Shown here: one piece after another, positions 43,280 to 56,622 of the stretch
Numbering within the stretch: position 1 is the stretch's first letter
How the letters are laid out: the number at the start of each line of letters is the position of its first letter
NCBI GenBank assembly: GCA_021234155.1
Contig: JAJEKV010000061.1
Coordinates: 4,892,653 to 4,956,652 of the forward strand
DNA: 64,000 nucleotides
Direction: 5' to 3'
Origin: Isoetes taiwanensis
Taxonomy: Eukaryota; Streptophyta; Lycopodiopsida; Isoetales; Isoetaceae
Program-made: the position numbers and the translations under genes
The notes under the pieces: generated by a model
What the model saw: only the letters and a program-made list of their open reading frames with translations
Databases searched by the model: none
What the model was told of the DNA's origin: nothing

Positions 43280-44590
43280 CAAAGTACTTCCAGAAGTAAG
43301 AAATGTCCCTGAAGCATCAATCATTTTTAGATGATCACTCCATATTGGAATTTTAATACGATCAGGCCAATTGGAGATCTGAAAGCAATTATACAACTTC
43401 TTACGAATTTCTTGAAGCACCACCTGAGAAGAAATACGCTTATCATAAAAGACCTTTCTTCGCCTTCACTTCCATACACTCCATATTAGCCAAGACTTTG
43501 CCATGTGAAATGCAATCCTTTTAGAAGCAGTCCACTGATTTGGATAAATACCCAAAAGAAAGTGCTAACTATCCAAAGATACTCCAAAAAGGGAATGCAG
43601 CCAGGACCTAAGACTACTCAGCTTTGCATACAAATATAAGCAGTGCTCCAATGTTTCAATGCACCGCTCACACATTGGGCAAAGTGGGCTTACTCCCGGC
43701 TTAAAGCGATGAACCATCTCATTAACTCTCAAAGAGCGATGAATCACCTGCCAAAGTAGAACATTTACCTTTGGAGGATTATATTTAGACCAAACAAGGT
43801 TCCAGATGGATTGCCATTGAGAAGGCAAAGTCTCTAAGTGCCATTTTCGAGAAGGTGATAAAGTATTTGAGGAGGTAAGCAATCTGTAGCATGAACTTAC
43901 TAGTTTCTTGCCTTCTTTAATACCTTGAACAAAGTTCCAGCATCTCTTGTTACCCACCTTCTTAATTAGAGGAAGAGCACTTGCTACATAAGCCCAGATA
44001 CTGATATCTTTATCCAACAACCCATATGTCTCCTGAAACCATTGCCAAGGAGCAATGTCAATACCAAAATACCACTGTTCAATAGAAATAATACCTGCTC
44101 TCCTCCACCTTGCTTGGGAATGCGCATGCATAAATTCTACAACTGGGTGTAGTTGTCTATGAGTATACAAAGGCAACCACAGAAAGGGGGAAGATGCCTG
44201 GAGACAAGCTTCCCAATCAAATGTAATCACCTGCTGGACTACCTTCCAGGCCCGAAGCAAGCCTTTCAGTACTGGAGAGGCATATGAAGAAGCTTTCAAT
44301 GGATATAACAATGCCCAAGGGAGCTCAATTATCACACCTCGCTTATGAAAAACCATACACTTCTTTACTGATTGTTTAAGTAACTTCATACCTGGTGATG
44401 CACAATCATCTTTCAACAAACTGAACAATAGCTTAGAAGCTAAGACCGTACCCTGTAAAGAAAGATCCAACATACCAAGTCCTCCTTGTTGTTTAAACAA
44501 CATACATTTCTTCCACGCCACCTTCACAGTGCCTCCTTGATCGGTACACCAGACAAAATCTCTTACTTTTTTATCTCTGCAAACTTAGAA
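43280..44590 (-). pseudogene. Plant L1 ORF2 C-terminal region, unit 2
   Basis: Minus strand, open from 44527 to 43565 (320 codons): KVAWKKCMLFKQQGGLGMLD, FDWEACLQASSPFLWLPLYT, KYNPPKVNVLLWQVIHRSLR, CPMCERCIETLEHCLYLY, the zf-RVT-like C-terminal region of plant L1. It is better preserved than the unit 1 copy (29430-30770). No RT palm is present, so it is a fragment. Confidence 0.78.
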
Positions 44591-45280
<690 letters not shown>

Positions 45281-45533
45281 ACTTGGGGATTTTTTTGAGC
45301 GTCCAGGGCAGCTTGTAGGGAGCTTTTTGATGGAGGTACTAAAATTTAGAGAGGCTTCAATTAAAAGCTATAAACATTTACTACAAGAGTATGAGGAGGA
45401 TATGAGAGATGAGGGGGCAGTGATGCTCCAATAGGAGCTCACGTGAAAACTGTTAACAGATTATATGATCTATATTGTATTCTGTAACATCTAATAGACC
45501 TGATGGTCTCATAGATGGAAAAATAAACAATTT

Positions 45534-45536
<3 letters not shown>
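45281..45536 (+). mobile_element. LINE Y, 3' end only
   Basis: Encodes the last 50 or so ORF2 residues (LVGSFLMEVLKFREASIKSY, LLQEYEEDM) with a stop near 45434, then a 3' UTR with hairpin AGACC-TGAT-GGTCT (45496-45509), a linker (AATAAACAATTTTTAT) and a (CT)n tail. It is not the C-terminus of LINE B, whose last residues differ, so the two duplication units kept different LINEs at this spot. Confidence 0.85.

Positions 45537-45573
<37 letters not shown>
45537..45573 (+). repeat. (CT)n microsatellite between LINE Y and LINE C'
   Basis: About 18 CT units, tail of LINE Y; the LINE C 5' UTR starts directly after it. Confidence 0.93.
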
Positions 45574-45577
<4 letters not shown>

Positions 45578-45630
45578 GAGCGCAGGTGTGAGCGCTTTTT
45601 GCCTGTTTCGCTTTTTGGACATAGCCCGAT

Positions 45631-46453
45631 ATGGCCATTCCTAAAGGGCCGAAACTAGTTAAGAAGCCTACGAAGGCCACAGATACAGATACTGGTAGTG
45701 AGACTTCAGAGCCGCAGCAACAGGCTTTGCCAAAAGATACGAAACTGAAGAAAGCTAGGAAGTCTGTTGTTGACAGCCAAAAACTCGAATCAGATGAAGA
45801 GATACCGGAAGCTGAAGTTTCTCTGAACACAATTATGACAGAACTGATCCATTTCCACCATGAATCTGCACTTAGGGAAACTAGACTGCTTGAGGAAATC
45901 AAGAGTCTCAGAGGGGAAAATGAAGCCCTCCGCTCTAATCTCGGGAAATTGCAAGAGGAGGTCAATTTGATAAAGGGAGACATTATCGATCTGAAGGGCA
46001 AAAATTCTGAAATAGGGGTAGAAGCAGCAATGGACGAGATTGGGAACCTTCGAAATTCGTTTGATGAATATATAGAAAAGAGAGGAAGCAAAGGGCCTTA
46101 AATTTGAGGATTGTTGGATTACCTGAGAGGGAAAATGAGAACACCAAGGAAACAGTTCAGAAATTTTTGAAGGATGAGATGCTGGTACAGAATATAGAGA
46201 TCTTGGATGCTTTCAGGATGGGGAAGAAAGATGCAGGCACCCGCAATATTTTGCTAAAATTCCCTAACAGAGAGGCAAAATATCAAGTGTTGAAGCAAAG
46301 GTTTACTCTCAAAGGGAAATTCATTTGGGTTAATGATGACCTCACAAAGGAGCAGATGCTGAGAAGAAAATGGAGATTAAAAAATTTAAAGAAGCAAAGC
46401 AGAAAAATCAGCAAGTTAAATGGTTGAAAGGGAAAGCGGTTATATCAGAATAG
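45631..46453 (+). pseudogene. LINE C' ORF1 (L1 ORF1p-like)
   Basis: Starts at ATG 45631 (MAIPKGPKLVKKPTKA). Acidic segment, then coiled coil (LLEEIKSLRGENEALRSNLG), RRM-like domain (LRIVGLPERENE, TRNILLKFPNREAKYQVL) and CTD (GKFIWVNDDLTKEQM). As in unit 1, a single extra base in AAAGGGCCTT near 46093 splits it into 45631-46101 and the following frame, and a second small frameshift lies near 46358. It ends at an in-frame TAG (46451-46453); ten codons later the ORF2 endonuclease begins. Confidence 0.87.
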
Positions 46454-49400
46454 GGATGTTTGGGAGGTCTCAAAATTGTAGTTTGGAATATTAATAGATT
46501 AACGGCTGATAAAGTTTTAACAATTCAGGAATTACTTGTTGGCATAGATATAATCTGTTTTGCAGAAACCAAAGAACATGATTTGTATTCTCTTCCAGTT
46601 CTACCTGGGTTTGAAATGGTTTATTCGGTTAAAAATTGGAGGTTTAAAAATATGGACAATGGTAATGGCGGGTTAGCTTGTTATGTGCGCCCACAATACA
46701 AGGAGTATGTGAAGGGAATTAAAGCGGATAAAAATGGGCAATTCATGTGGATTGAGGTATGTGGATCCCTCCTCTCATATTATTTAGCCATTTGCTATTT
46801 TGCTCCAAGGCATAAGAAGATATACATAGAATCTGATGCCTCTTCGGAGGATTTGTTCTTCACATTAGAACAGGATATAATGCACTTTCAGAACAAAGGT
46901 AAGGTGATTCTTGCTGGTGATTTCAATAGTAAAACAGGAGATAGACAAGCTTCCATGTACATAGACACGGGGGATCCCCTCTGGTTGGATCAAATGGACA
47001 AGAAGGATTTGATGAAGGAAGGATGGGACAGATGTTCCTCAGATACCATAATCACAAAATCGGGCAGACAATTGCTTACCTTGTGCTGTCGTACAAATAT
47101 GATCATATGCAATGGCTTACCCAGATTTCCAGATACTAAGAAGAATATATGCAGAGGGCGGAGTACAGTCGATTATTTGATCATGGCAGACCAAACCTTG
47201 AATACAATTGTGAATTTTCAAGTAGGTGCAGAGCAGATTGAATCGGATCATTGCCCTTTGGTGGTCACGTTGAATGACAAGAAAATAGCACCACATTCAA
47301 ACACAAATGTCAGCCGTGGTTATAGAATGAGGGAAGGCCTGCACATGTGTTATCAGTTGAAAATTGAGGCTGCTATGCGCGCAATTGTATGGGATGATGA
47401 TATATCAAGGGCATGCGCGGAAGGGTTAAGCGATTTGCTATCCCAGACGGCCAGAGATGTCTTTACATCAAGGAGAGCTCTAAAAGGACTTCTTTGCAAG
47501 TCCTGGTATGATCAGGAATGCCGCGATGCCAGATCACAGTGGAAGAATAGCAGGGGGGCTGCCAAGGACCAATACAGGAAGGCATATAGAAGAATTGCAA
47601 GGTCTAAAAAGAGACAATTTGTACAGTGTAGACAAGAAGATTTGTGTCATCAATATAAATCTGATCCAAAAGCTTCGAGCACGCCGAGGAAAAGTCGCCC
47701 AAATGATTGCCCGCACTGCGAATACTCTGTGGGAATATGTTAGAGGATTATACAACCAGCCCGGGGTAATGCCTGACATCGGAAAGGGGATAAGCTCAGA
47801 CCTTGCGATCACCTTGGAAGACGTAGCAGAAGGAATAAGAAGATTAGCAAATGGGAAGGCAAGAGATATCCAAGGGCTTTGTGCAGAACATCTCAAATGG
47901 GCCGGCCCGAAAATTCACCCAATTCTGGTTAGTTTATTCACAAAGGCACTTGTACATGGATTTCCCATAGAATGGCAGGCCAATCGAGTTGTGCCAGTTC
48001 ATAAGGGTGGATCAAACAAAGATATTAATAACTACAGAACAATTTTGGTCAGTAGTTTATTGTCTAAACTTCTGGCATCTATCTTGGAAACTAAAATAAG
48101 CACATGGGCAGAAGATAATGGCAAGAGGGCCGAATCACAAGCTGGTTTTTGTGCTGGTCGGTCTACTCTGGACCATTTACTAGTATTGAAAACGATATTT
48201 GATACGGTGAAGGGAACGAAGAAACCTGTATATGTGGCCTTTGTCGATTTTAAAAAGGCCTTTGATAAAGTGCCTAGGTCGAAGTTATGGGAGCGGATGG
48301 ATAAGCTTAAGGTCCCGACTCAATATAAGGAAGCAGTACAGGTCTTATATGAGAAAGTATTGATACAGTTATCCTTCCCATTGTCACTAGAAAATTCAGC
48401 ATACATTGAGAGCAATATTGGAGTAAAACAAGGGTGCCCGATGTCCCCTACTTTGTTCGGCTTATTCATTGATGGATTGGAAAGCTGGTTACATGAGAAT
48501 TGTCCGGAAGGTACTATGCTTCATGACTTTGTAGTGCAGTTACTGATGTATGCAGATGACGTGGTCATCTTTGCTCGCTCCTCGGAGTGTATGCAGCAGC
48601 ATTTGGATGGGCTGGCCCGCTTTTGTGATTCAACCAGGATGCAAGTAAATCTGGAAAAAACGAATGTTATGACTGTAGGAGCGCTCAAGCAGGTGACCTC
48701 TTTTAGATACAAGAATAATCCGGTAAGTATTTGTGATTCTTATAAATACTTAGGGCTGATTTTTCATAGAAATCACAGATGGAATACTTGCATTGCCCAA
48801 AGGGTTGATGGGAGCCACAAGGCTCTTTATGCCATGTAAAGCTTATGCAGAGAGGCTCATTTATGGTCGTGGCCACTCAAAAGAAGCCTGTTTGAATCTT
48901 TAGTGCAAAGTGTGGCATTGTATGGAAGTGAGATTTGGGAACCTAACCTTCCACAAGGTTTGTGGGATGATCTTGAGCAGATTTTGAAGAAGTTCATAAG
49001 GCTCGAGTTGGGGGTTAAATCACAAACTCCCTACCCAATGATGTTGGCAGAATGTGGTTTGCTACCTTTAGAAGGAGAAGTCATGATACGGCGTATCCGA
49101 TTTTTGAAAAAAGTGCTTCAAATGGATGACACTAGGCTCCCAAGCAAAGCTCTCTGTGCTAGTAAGGAAAAAGGTTGGTTTCATGATGTTGTATGCTGGC
49201 TTGGTAGATGGGACATCCAATGGCAAGAGGCAATAATGGTAGATGGGGATTTAAGGCAATGGGTTCGTGATAAGGTCCAAAGGAGAATGTGGTCTCAACC
49301 TAAAACAAAGATGATCCTATACAAGCAACACATGAATCCATGCCTAGTAGCTGCTAATTATCTAAAGGATAACATCTCGATAAAAAAAAGACATACACTT

Positions 49401-49766
49401 GGCAGGATTCGCCTTAGTTTGCATCATCTGGGTGTGGAAACAGGTAGATGGGGGCATATAGTCCAGAGACCTGAGAGATGGTGCAAAGTTTGTGGCGAGG
49501 GGGAAGTGGAAGATGAAGCACATGCACTATTCAGATGTGGGGCGTACCATTTACTCCGTGTCCAACATGGTATATTGGCTGATGATCTCCAAAGTTTCTT
49601 CTCATTGGGAGAGAAAACTGGGGCTTATTTGATAGAACTTCTACAATATAGAGAGATTTGTTTGAAAAGATTGAATAGTCTTCTTGAAGAAGAAGACGTA
49701 TTTAGTGAGAGTGACGAGCAAGATGAGGATTCTGAGACTCATTTGCTCTTTTACGATTGTACTTAA
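46454..49766 (+). pseudogene. LINE C' ORF2 (endonuclease, RT, CCHC)
   Basis: Uninterrupted endonuclease through 47680: VVWNINRL, FAETKEHD, MWIEVCGSLLSYYLAICYF, ILAGDFNSKTGD, STVDYLIMAD, ESDHCPLVV. Short indels near 47680-47720 shift the frame. The RT continues (VVPVHKGGSNKDINNYR, YVAFVDFKKAFDKVP, IGVKQGCPMSPTLFGLFID, LLMYADDVVIFARS, KYLGLIFHRNHRW) to a TAA at 48837-48839, then LYGSEIWEPNLP, HHLGVETGRW and the finger CKVCGEGEVEDEAHALFRCG to the final stop at 49766. ORF2 would encode about 1,100 residues in one piece. No in-frame ATG precedes the first two endonuclease motifs. Confidence 0.92.
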
Positions 49767-49808
49767 AATTGGGTTTGTCTTTTTAGGCCTTTTAGGCCTC
49801 CCAAAGAC

Positions 49809-51524
<1,716 letters not shown>

Positions 51525-51581
<57 letters not shown>
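51525..51581 (+). repeat. (CT)n microsatellite between LINE D' and the SINE
   Basis: About 28 CT units; the A box of the SINE starts one base after it. Confidence 0.95.
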
Positions 51582-51583
<2 letters not shown>

Positions 51584-51788
51584 GTCTAGTGGTAATACAC
51601 TAGATCTAGCAACTGTCAGTCTCGAGTTCGAGACCGCCCAGAATCGCACTCTGAATTGTTGGGTGTCAAAACCCACAGACGCAATGTAAAGTGGTTGGGG
51701 GTAGGGCCCAACAACGCAATGTAGTGTGGTGTGTGGTCACATGTCCAGTTGGATGCTGCCTAGTGGCGTGACGTTAAAATACTATCTA

Positions 51789-51799
<11 letters not shown>
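51582..51799 (+). mobile_element. tRNA-derived SINE with LINE-like 3' end
   Basis: Pol III A box TAGTCTAGTGG (51582-51592, fits TRGYNNARNGG) and B box AGTTCGAGACC (51625-51635, fits GGTTCGANNCC with one change) are spaced as in tRNA genes. About 120 bp of unrelated body follows. The 3' end has a short hairpin GCC-TAGT-GGC (51758-51767) directly followed by GTGACGTTAAAATACT and CTAT then CT repeats, which resembles the LINE G-type terminus GTGGACGTTAAAA plus repeat. It encodes no protein; mobilisation would need a partner LINE. It is absent from unit 1. Confidence 0.85.

Positions 51800-51845
<46 letters not shown>
51800..51845 (+). repeat. (CT)n microsatellite between the SINE and LINE E
   Basis: About 23 CT units following CTAT units; LINE E starts at GTGGACGCTGGG. 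Confidence 0.95.
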
Positions 51846-51848
<3 letters not shown>

Positions 51849-52036
51849 GACGCTGGGTGCTAGGGTTTCTGCCGTGGAACTTCAGAAAGCCATAGCTCTC
51901 ACATACGGTGTCAGATTGCAACGGGGTTGGGCTCGTTGGAAAGCTTATTTCGAGCTCTTTCCAATGGTGTATAACATCAATACTTTTGAATCAGTTTGAT
52001 AGTCTGTAATTGGCATTTTCCGGGACTGTGTACAGG

Positions 52037-52914
52037 ATGGGACATCCTAAAAAGGAGACAGATAAGATACAGGGGAAAAAGGGCTCCATGGAGGTGGGCT
52101 CTAAGGCTGATTCCGGCTCCCTGGGGGCAAATAAATCTGTGGTAGGCAATGTCAAGAAGGTAAAAAATGAATGTAAAAGGCAGGGCAAGGAAGTTCTTAC
52201 AGAAGACATCTCGGATGACACCTCGGATGGGGACTCTGGTACTTCTGGTGATGATGAAGCTACTAGAATCCATGGAGCAGTCCAGGAAGGAAGCAGAGCA
52301 GGCAAGGAAGGAGGCGGCAGCCCATCAGGCACAAATGCTTAAGTTTTTGCAAGGTATGAATGAGTCTTTGTGTTCTTTAAAGAGTGAAAATGTAGAGCTA
52401 AAGCAGCAGCTAGCAAGCGTATCAGAGACAAAGCAGGTCATGGGTCAAGCTGAGACTTCGAATAGGGGCTCAAATGATGGTTTTCAAGGAGCAATTGATG
52501 CTTTGAATGAGAAAATGGAGCACTTGGCTGATATGCATGAAAGGGAATCGAAGGCTAATAACTTCAGAATTTTCGCCTACGAGGAAAAGGAGAATGAGGA
52601 CAGAAGCATGGCTGTTCAAACATTTCTTGCAAGAGAGAATGCAAAAGGTGGAGGTGGATATTTTGGAGGCGTGCAGGTTGGAAGGAAGGGGAAGGAACGG
52701 AATGTGTTGGTGAAGTGTGCATCCAAGGAAGCGAAGGCTCGGATTATGAAGTTTAACATTGCTTTAGGGCAAATATATATGGGTCAATGACGACTTAACT
52801 AAGACCCAATTTCAGCAGAGAAGAGAAGATCTTAAGAGGATGAAGGAGGCAAGAGCGGCTGGACAACGCGTGCTTACTTGGAGAGGCGAGAAAAGTGATT
52901 GTGGAGGATGCATA
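52037..52914 (+). pseudogene. LINE E ORF1
   Basis: Starts at ATG 52037 (MGHPKKETDKIQGKKGSMEV), basic then acidic. Frameshift near 52260 into a coiled-coil-like stretch (MEQSRKEAEQARKEAAAHQA, LKSENVELKQQLA), then an RRM-like part (FRIFAYEEKENEDRS, RNVLVKCASKEAKARIMKF). A further shift near 52770 leads to YIWVNDDLTKTQFQQRRED and KVIVEDA before a TAG. This is the same architecture as LINEs C and F but only distantly similar in sequence. Confidence 0.78.
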
Positions 52915-55900
52915 GGAAGTAGCGACCGCCAAGGTTAGTTTCTTTGGAATGTAAATACGTTAAAAAGTAGTAAGATATGTGCTATGGATGACTTGCTAGC
53001 AAATGTAGACATAGTTTTTTTTTGGAAACGTGTGAGCATGAGGAAAAGGCTCTTCGGATATTTCTGGTTTTACGCTATTGCATTCAAGTATGGAATAAGA
53101 AGGGCTGGAATCTCAAAGGTACAGGTGGTATTGCATGCTATGCTCATAATGAAATTGTGCATGCACGGTGTGTGTTTTGACACATAAGGCAACCGCGACA
53201 ATACATTTGGATTGAATTGCCGGTAGGGGCAACAAGATATATGTAGCTGGTTGTTATTTCCCCCCAAGGGAATCACCCGTGTATAACAAAGGAGATCTGG
53301 ATAAGGATGACCCATTCTTTCACTTAGAGCAGGATATACTAGCTTTGGGTTTTGCAGGGGAAGTGCTATTGTTAGGAGACTTTAATGGGCATACGGGAAA
53401 CCATCAAGCAGCTTTGGTGGGCCTAGATGGAGAAGCAGAATGGTTGGAAATGCTGGATGATACTGAGCTGAAGACAATTGGATGGAGCAGAACATCAGAA
53501 GACAATGTGAAATGGCTGACACCGCAGGGGCGTCATGTCTTACATATGTGTAGTGGTTTTGAGATGGTGATCTTCAATGGCACGGATAGGTACCCAGGCT
53601 CTGGTAAGCACACTTGTAAAAATGCTAGTATGGTGGATTATGTTATTGCCAAACCTACTTTTGCAGAACATGTTATTAGCTTACGCATTGGAGATGAGAA
53701 TGAAAGCTCGGATCATGTACCTTTGCTCATTGAACTTCATGTACAGTGGCATCATAGGCAGCAAGAAGATACATATAAAGGTAAATGGATGTCTCTCAAG
53801 TATGATAAAGCTCATGAATATAGCGAGATATGCGAGCAGAAAATGGCATCTTTTGCATGGCCCACATCAGTAGGGGATATGAGTGAGGCGTTGTCTAGGG
53901 TTTTGCTTGAATCAGCGAATGAATGTTTTGTATCCCACCAGCAACGGAGGGGGCTGCCATGTAATGGATGGTTTGACATGGAATGTAAACAGCAGAGGCA
54001 AAAATTTAGAGCAGCACAAGGGGCAGCTAAAGTACAGGAAAGGAAAGTGTATACCAAGCTGGTCAAAAATAAGAAGAAGGCATATTTACATCGTAAACAT
54101 AGGCGAATGGTGGAAGAACTGTTGGTTGATCCAAAGAAATTTTGGAATAGGCTTAAACCCTTGAAGCATGGGGGTAATATGTTGCAAGCGGAGGCACTAA
54201 TGGAGCATGTACGCAATTTATACCATGTCCATGGAGTTGAGGATAAGATGGCCGAAGAGACATGTGAGATGGATGATATGCTTACCTTTACTCTGGAGGA
54301 TGTTCAGATGGGACTCAAGAGACTTGCTAATGGCAAAGCGGCAGATGCTTGTGGCCTTAAGGCCGAAATGCTTAAGTGGGTTGGAGAAGTGGTTACGAAT
54401 AGGCTGGTTGACATGTTCAATATGGCTTTGAGAGATGGGTTTCCTAGGGCCTGGCAGGTCAATAGGGTTGTGCCATTGCACAAGTCAGGGGATGCATCTG
54501 ATCCTGGTAACTATCGTACCATTATGGTTGGCAGCCTTTACGCAAAACTGTATGCCTCTATACTTGAGGGCAAGATAAGCAACTGGGCAGAGGGTCACAA
54601 TGCTAGAGCAATAGGCCAAGCGGGCTTTAGACCAAAAAAGTCTACAACTGACCATTTGGTCACCCTTCGTGCTATGATGGATTCAGTGGTGGGAAAAAGG
54701 AAACCTTTGTATGCTGTATTTGTGGATTTCAGCAAGGCCTTTGACATGGTGAATAGGCAAAATATGTGGCATAGGATGGTAGATTTGGGCATCCCGATGG
54801 GGCTTAGGCATGCGGTAAGTGTTCTTTATAAAAAAGTACTCGTGCAACTCTCTTTCCCTTTTGTTGGAATGTGTGATGATGTAGTAGAGAGTAATATGGG
54901 AGTCAAACAGGGGTGTCCTTTGTCGCCTACCTTGTTTGGATTGTTCATAGATCATTTGGAGGGGTGGATAAGAGCACATGGAGGGATGGTACATCCTTGA
55001 ATGGGTATGTACTTATGCTCTTGCTATATCTTTGATGATATTGTGTTGCTATCTCTCGAGACATCTGAGGGGGATGCAAAGACATTTGGATGTGCTTGCC
55101 GGTTTTGTGATGCTAAAAGTATGCGGTGTGAATCGGAAAAGACTAAAATTTTTGTTGTTTTTGGGGCGAATAAAAAACAGATCATGTGCGGCTATTTTAC
55201 AAGGGTAAGCAAGTTGAGGTCGTTGAAAACTATAAGTATCCGGGTTTATTTGTAGACAAAAGTCCGAATTGGAATCAAAGCGGTCGAACATAGAGTGAGT
55301 CTTGGGCTTAAAGGCACTATACATAATCAATGAGAGAAGGTGTGTGAATGCCGACATTTGGAACTTTGAAATAAAACGATGCTCTTTAAAGTATTGGTAC
55401 AAACGGTTATCTTGTATGGTTGTGAAGCACAGGGGGCGGGCCTCGCTAATGATGGGTGGAAAAAGGTGGAAAAAATACAAAAGAAATTTTTTCACACCGG
55501 GCTGGGCACTAAAATGCAAACGCCATATGATATGATGTTAGGAGAGTGCTTGGGATGATGCCCCTTGAAGCTGAAGCTCTTTGCAAAACCTTACGTTATC
55601 GCATAAGGTTTTATATGATATGCCCAAGAATAGCTTGCCAAGAATTGCTGCAGCAGAGAGTAGTGACAAAGGTTGGTATACGGATATTAGTAGATGGCTA
55701 GTGAAATGGGAGATGGATATTCACGAATTGCAGATGATGAATCGGGGAAGATATTGAGGGATGGGTTCGGAAGAGTGTTCTCACTAAGACATGGATACGC
55801 CATTTGTGAAGAAAAGAGTACTATCGGACTCGGATGAATCCCACATTGAAGGCGTACTTGATATCTTAGTGAACCCATATCTATGAAGCATAGGCAAGCA

Positions 55901-56269
55901 ATTGCGAGGATCCGGTTAAGCTCGCACCATCTTGGTGTGGAGGTAGGGAGATGGGCAGACATCGCTCATGATCTTAGACATTGTAACTTGTGTAGTGACG
56001 GTGTGGTGGAGGATGAGGCTCATATCTTACTTTGTTACCGTGCTTATTCAGACTTAAGAGTCATACATGGGATCAGTGCTACCTCCCTTGAGGAGTTCTT
56101 TCGGTACCCAGGGGCATCCATTGGGGGATATATTGTTGACATTCTTAAACATAGAGATGCTTGTTTGAAAAATCAGAAGGTACAAGAGATTGAGATAGAG
56201 GAGCCCAGTGTGTTACTCTCAGAAGACGCACTGGATGACTTGTTTTATAATTTTGAATGTAACTTGTAA
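52915..56269 (+). pseudogene. LINE E ORF2
   Basis: Endonuclease start LWNVNTLKSS near 52947, then ANVDIVFFW; frameshifts follow up to about 53275. Open from 53279 to 55000: LLLGDFNGHTGNHQAALVGL, GFEMVIFNGTDRYPG, SMVDYVIAK, ESSDHVPLLIEL, then RT (VVPLHKSGDASDPGNYRTIM, AVFVDFSKAFDMVNR, MGVKQGCPLSPTLFGLFIDH). Just before the YADD site frameshifts appear, and YADD is damaged. Remnants of the thumb (LYGCEAQGAG-like), HHLGVEVGRW and finger CNLCSDGVVEDEAHILLC run to the stop near 56269. Inactive. Confidence 0.88.
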
Positions 56270-56622
56270 ATGTCTCATAGACCTGGTGGTCTCGAAGACG
56301 GAATAATAGATTTCATTTCATTTCATTTCTCTCTCGTAAACGAACCTGTGTAGTTTTCACTTGGCGCTTGATTCGAGGCAGATTTATTAATGGCTACCTG
56401 TGACTTTGTGCAAGTGATTTGTGTTGCTTTCACTTGGTGATTCGGCAAAGCAGGTTCCGGCAGTTAAAACTTTGGTGAGCAAAGCATGTTCCGGCAGTTA
56501 ACTTGGGTCTGCTGGGTTCCGGTGCTGATTCCAGTGCCGGATCATTTCGCCCTAAAAAGTCTACTTTGCACTCTGGTCTGAGTCAGGACAGCCTGGTTAC
56601 AGCAGGATAAGCACAATAGTCC

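Larger units (their letters stand above)
51846..56336 (+). mobile_element. LINE E, full-length but decayed
   Basis: About 4.5 kb from a 5' UTR beginning GTGGACGCTGGGTGC, through ORF1 and ORF2, to a 3' UTR with hairpin AGACC-TGGT-GGTCT (56279-56292), then CGAAGACGGAATAATAG, a short tail of ATTTC units and CTCTCTC. It is bounded on the left by (CT)n. Its ORFs carry many frameshifts. Confidence 0.9.

Noticed and set aside
45534-46091. A 185-codon minus-strand frame opposite LINE C' ORF1 (also 33284-33830, 56583-56963 and 56988-57641)
   Set aside because: They are antisense shadows of the ORF1 coding strand, Ser/Leu-rich because ORF1 is Glu/Lys-rich; there is no start context or family.
51582-51640. 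A functional tRNA gene
   Set aside because: A and B boxes are present, but no cloverleaf or 3' acceptor stem can be formed; the downstream body and tail fit a SINE.
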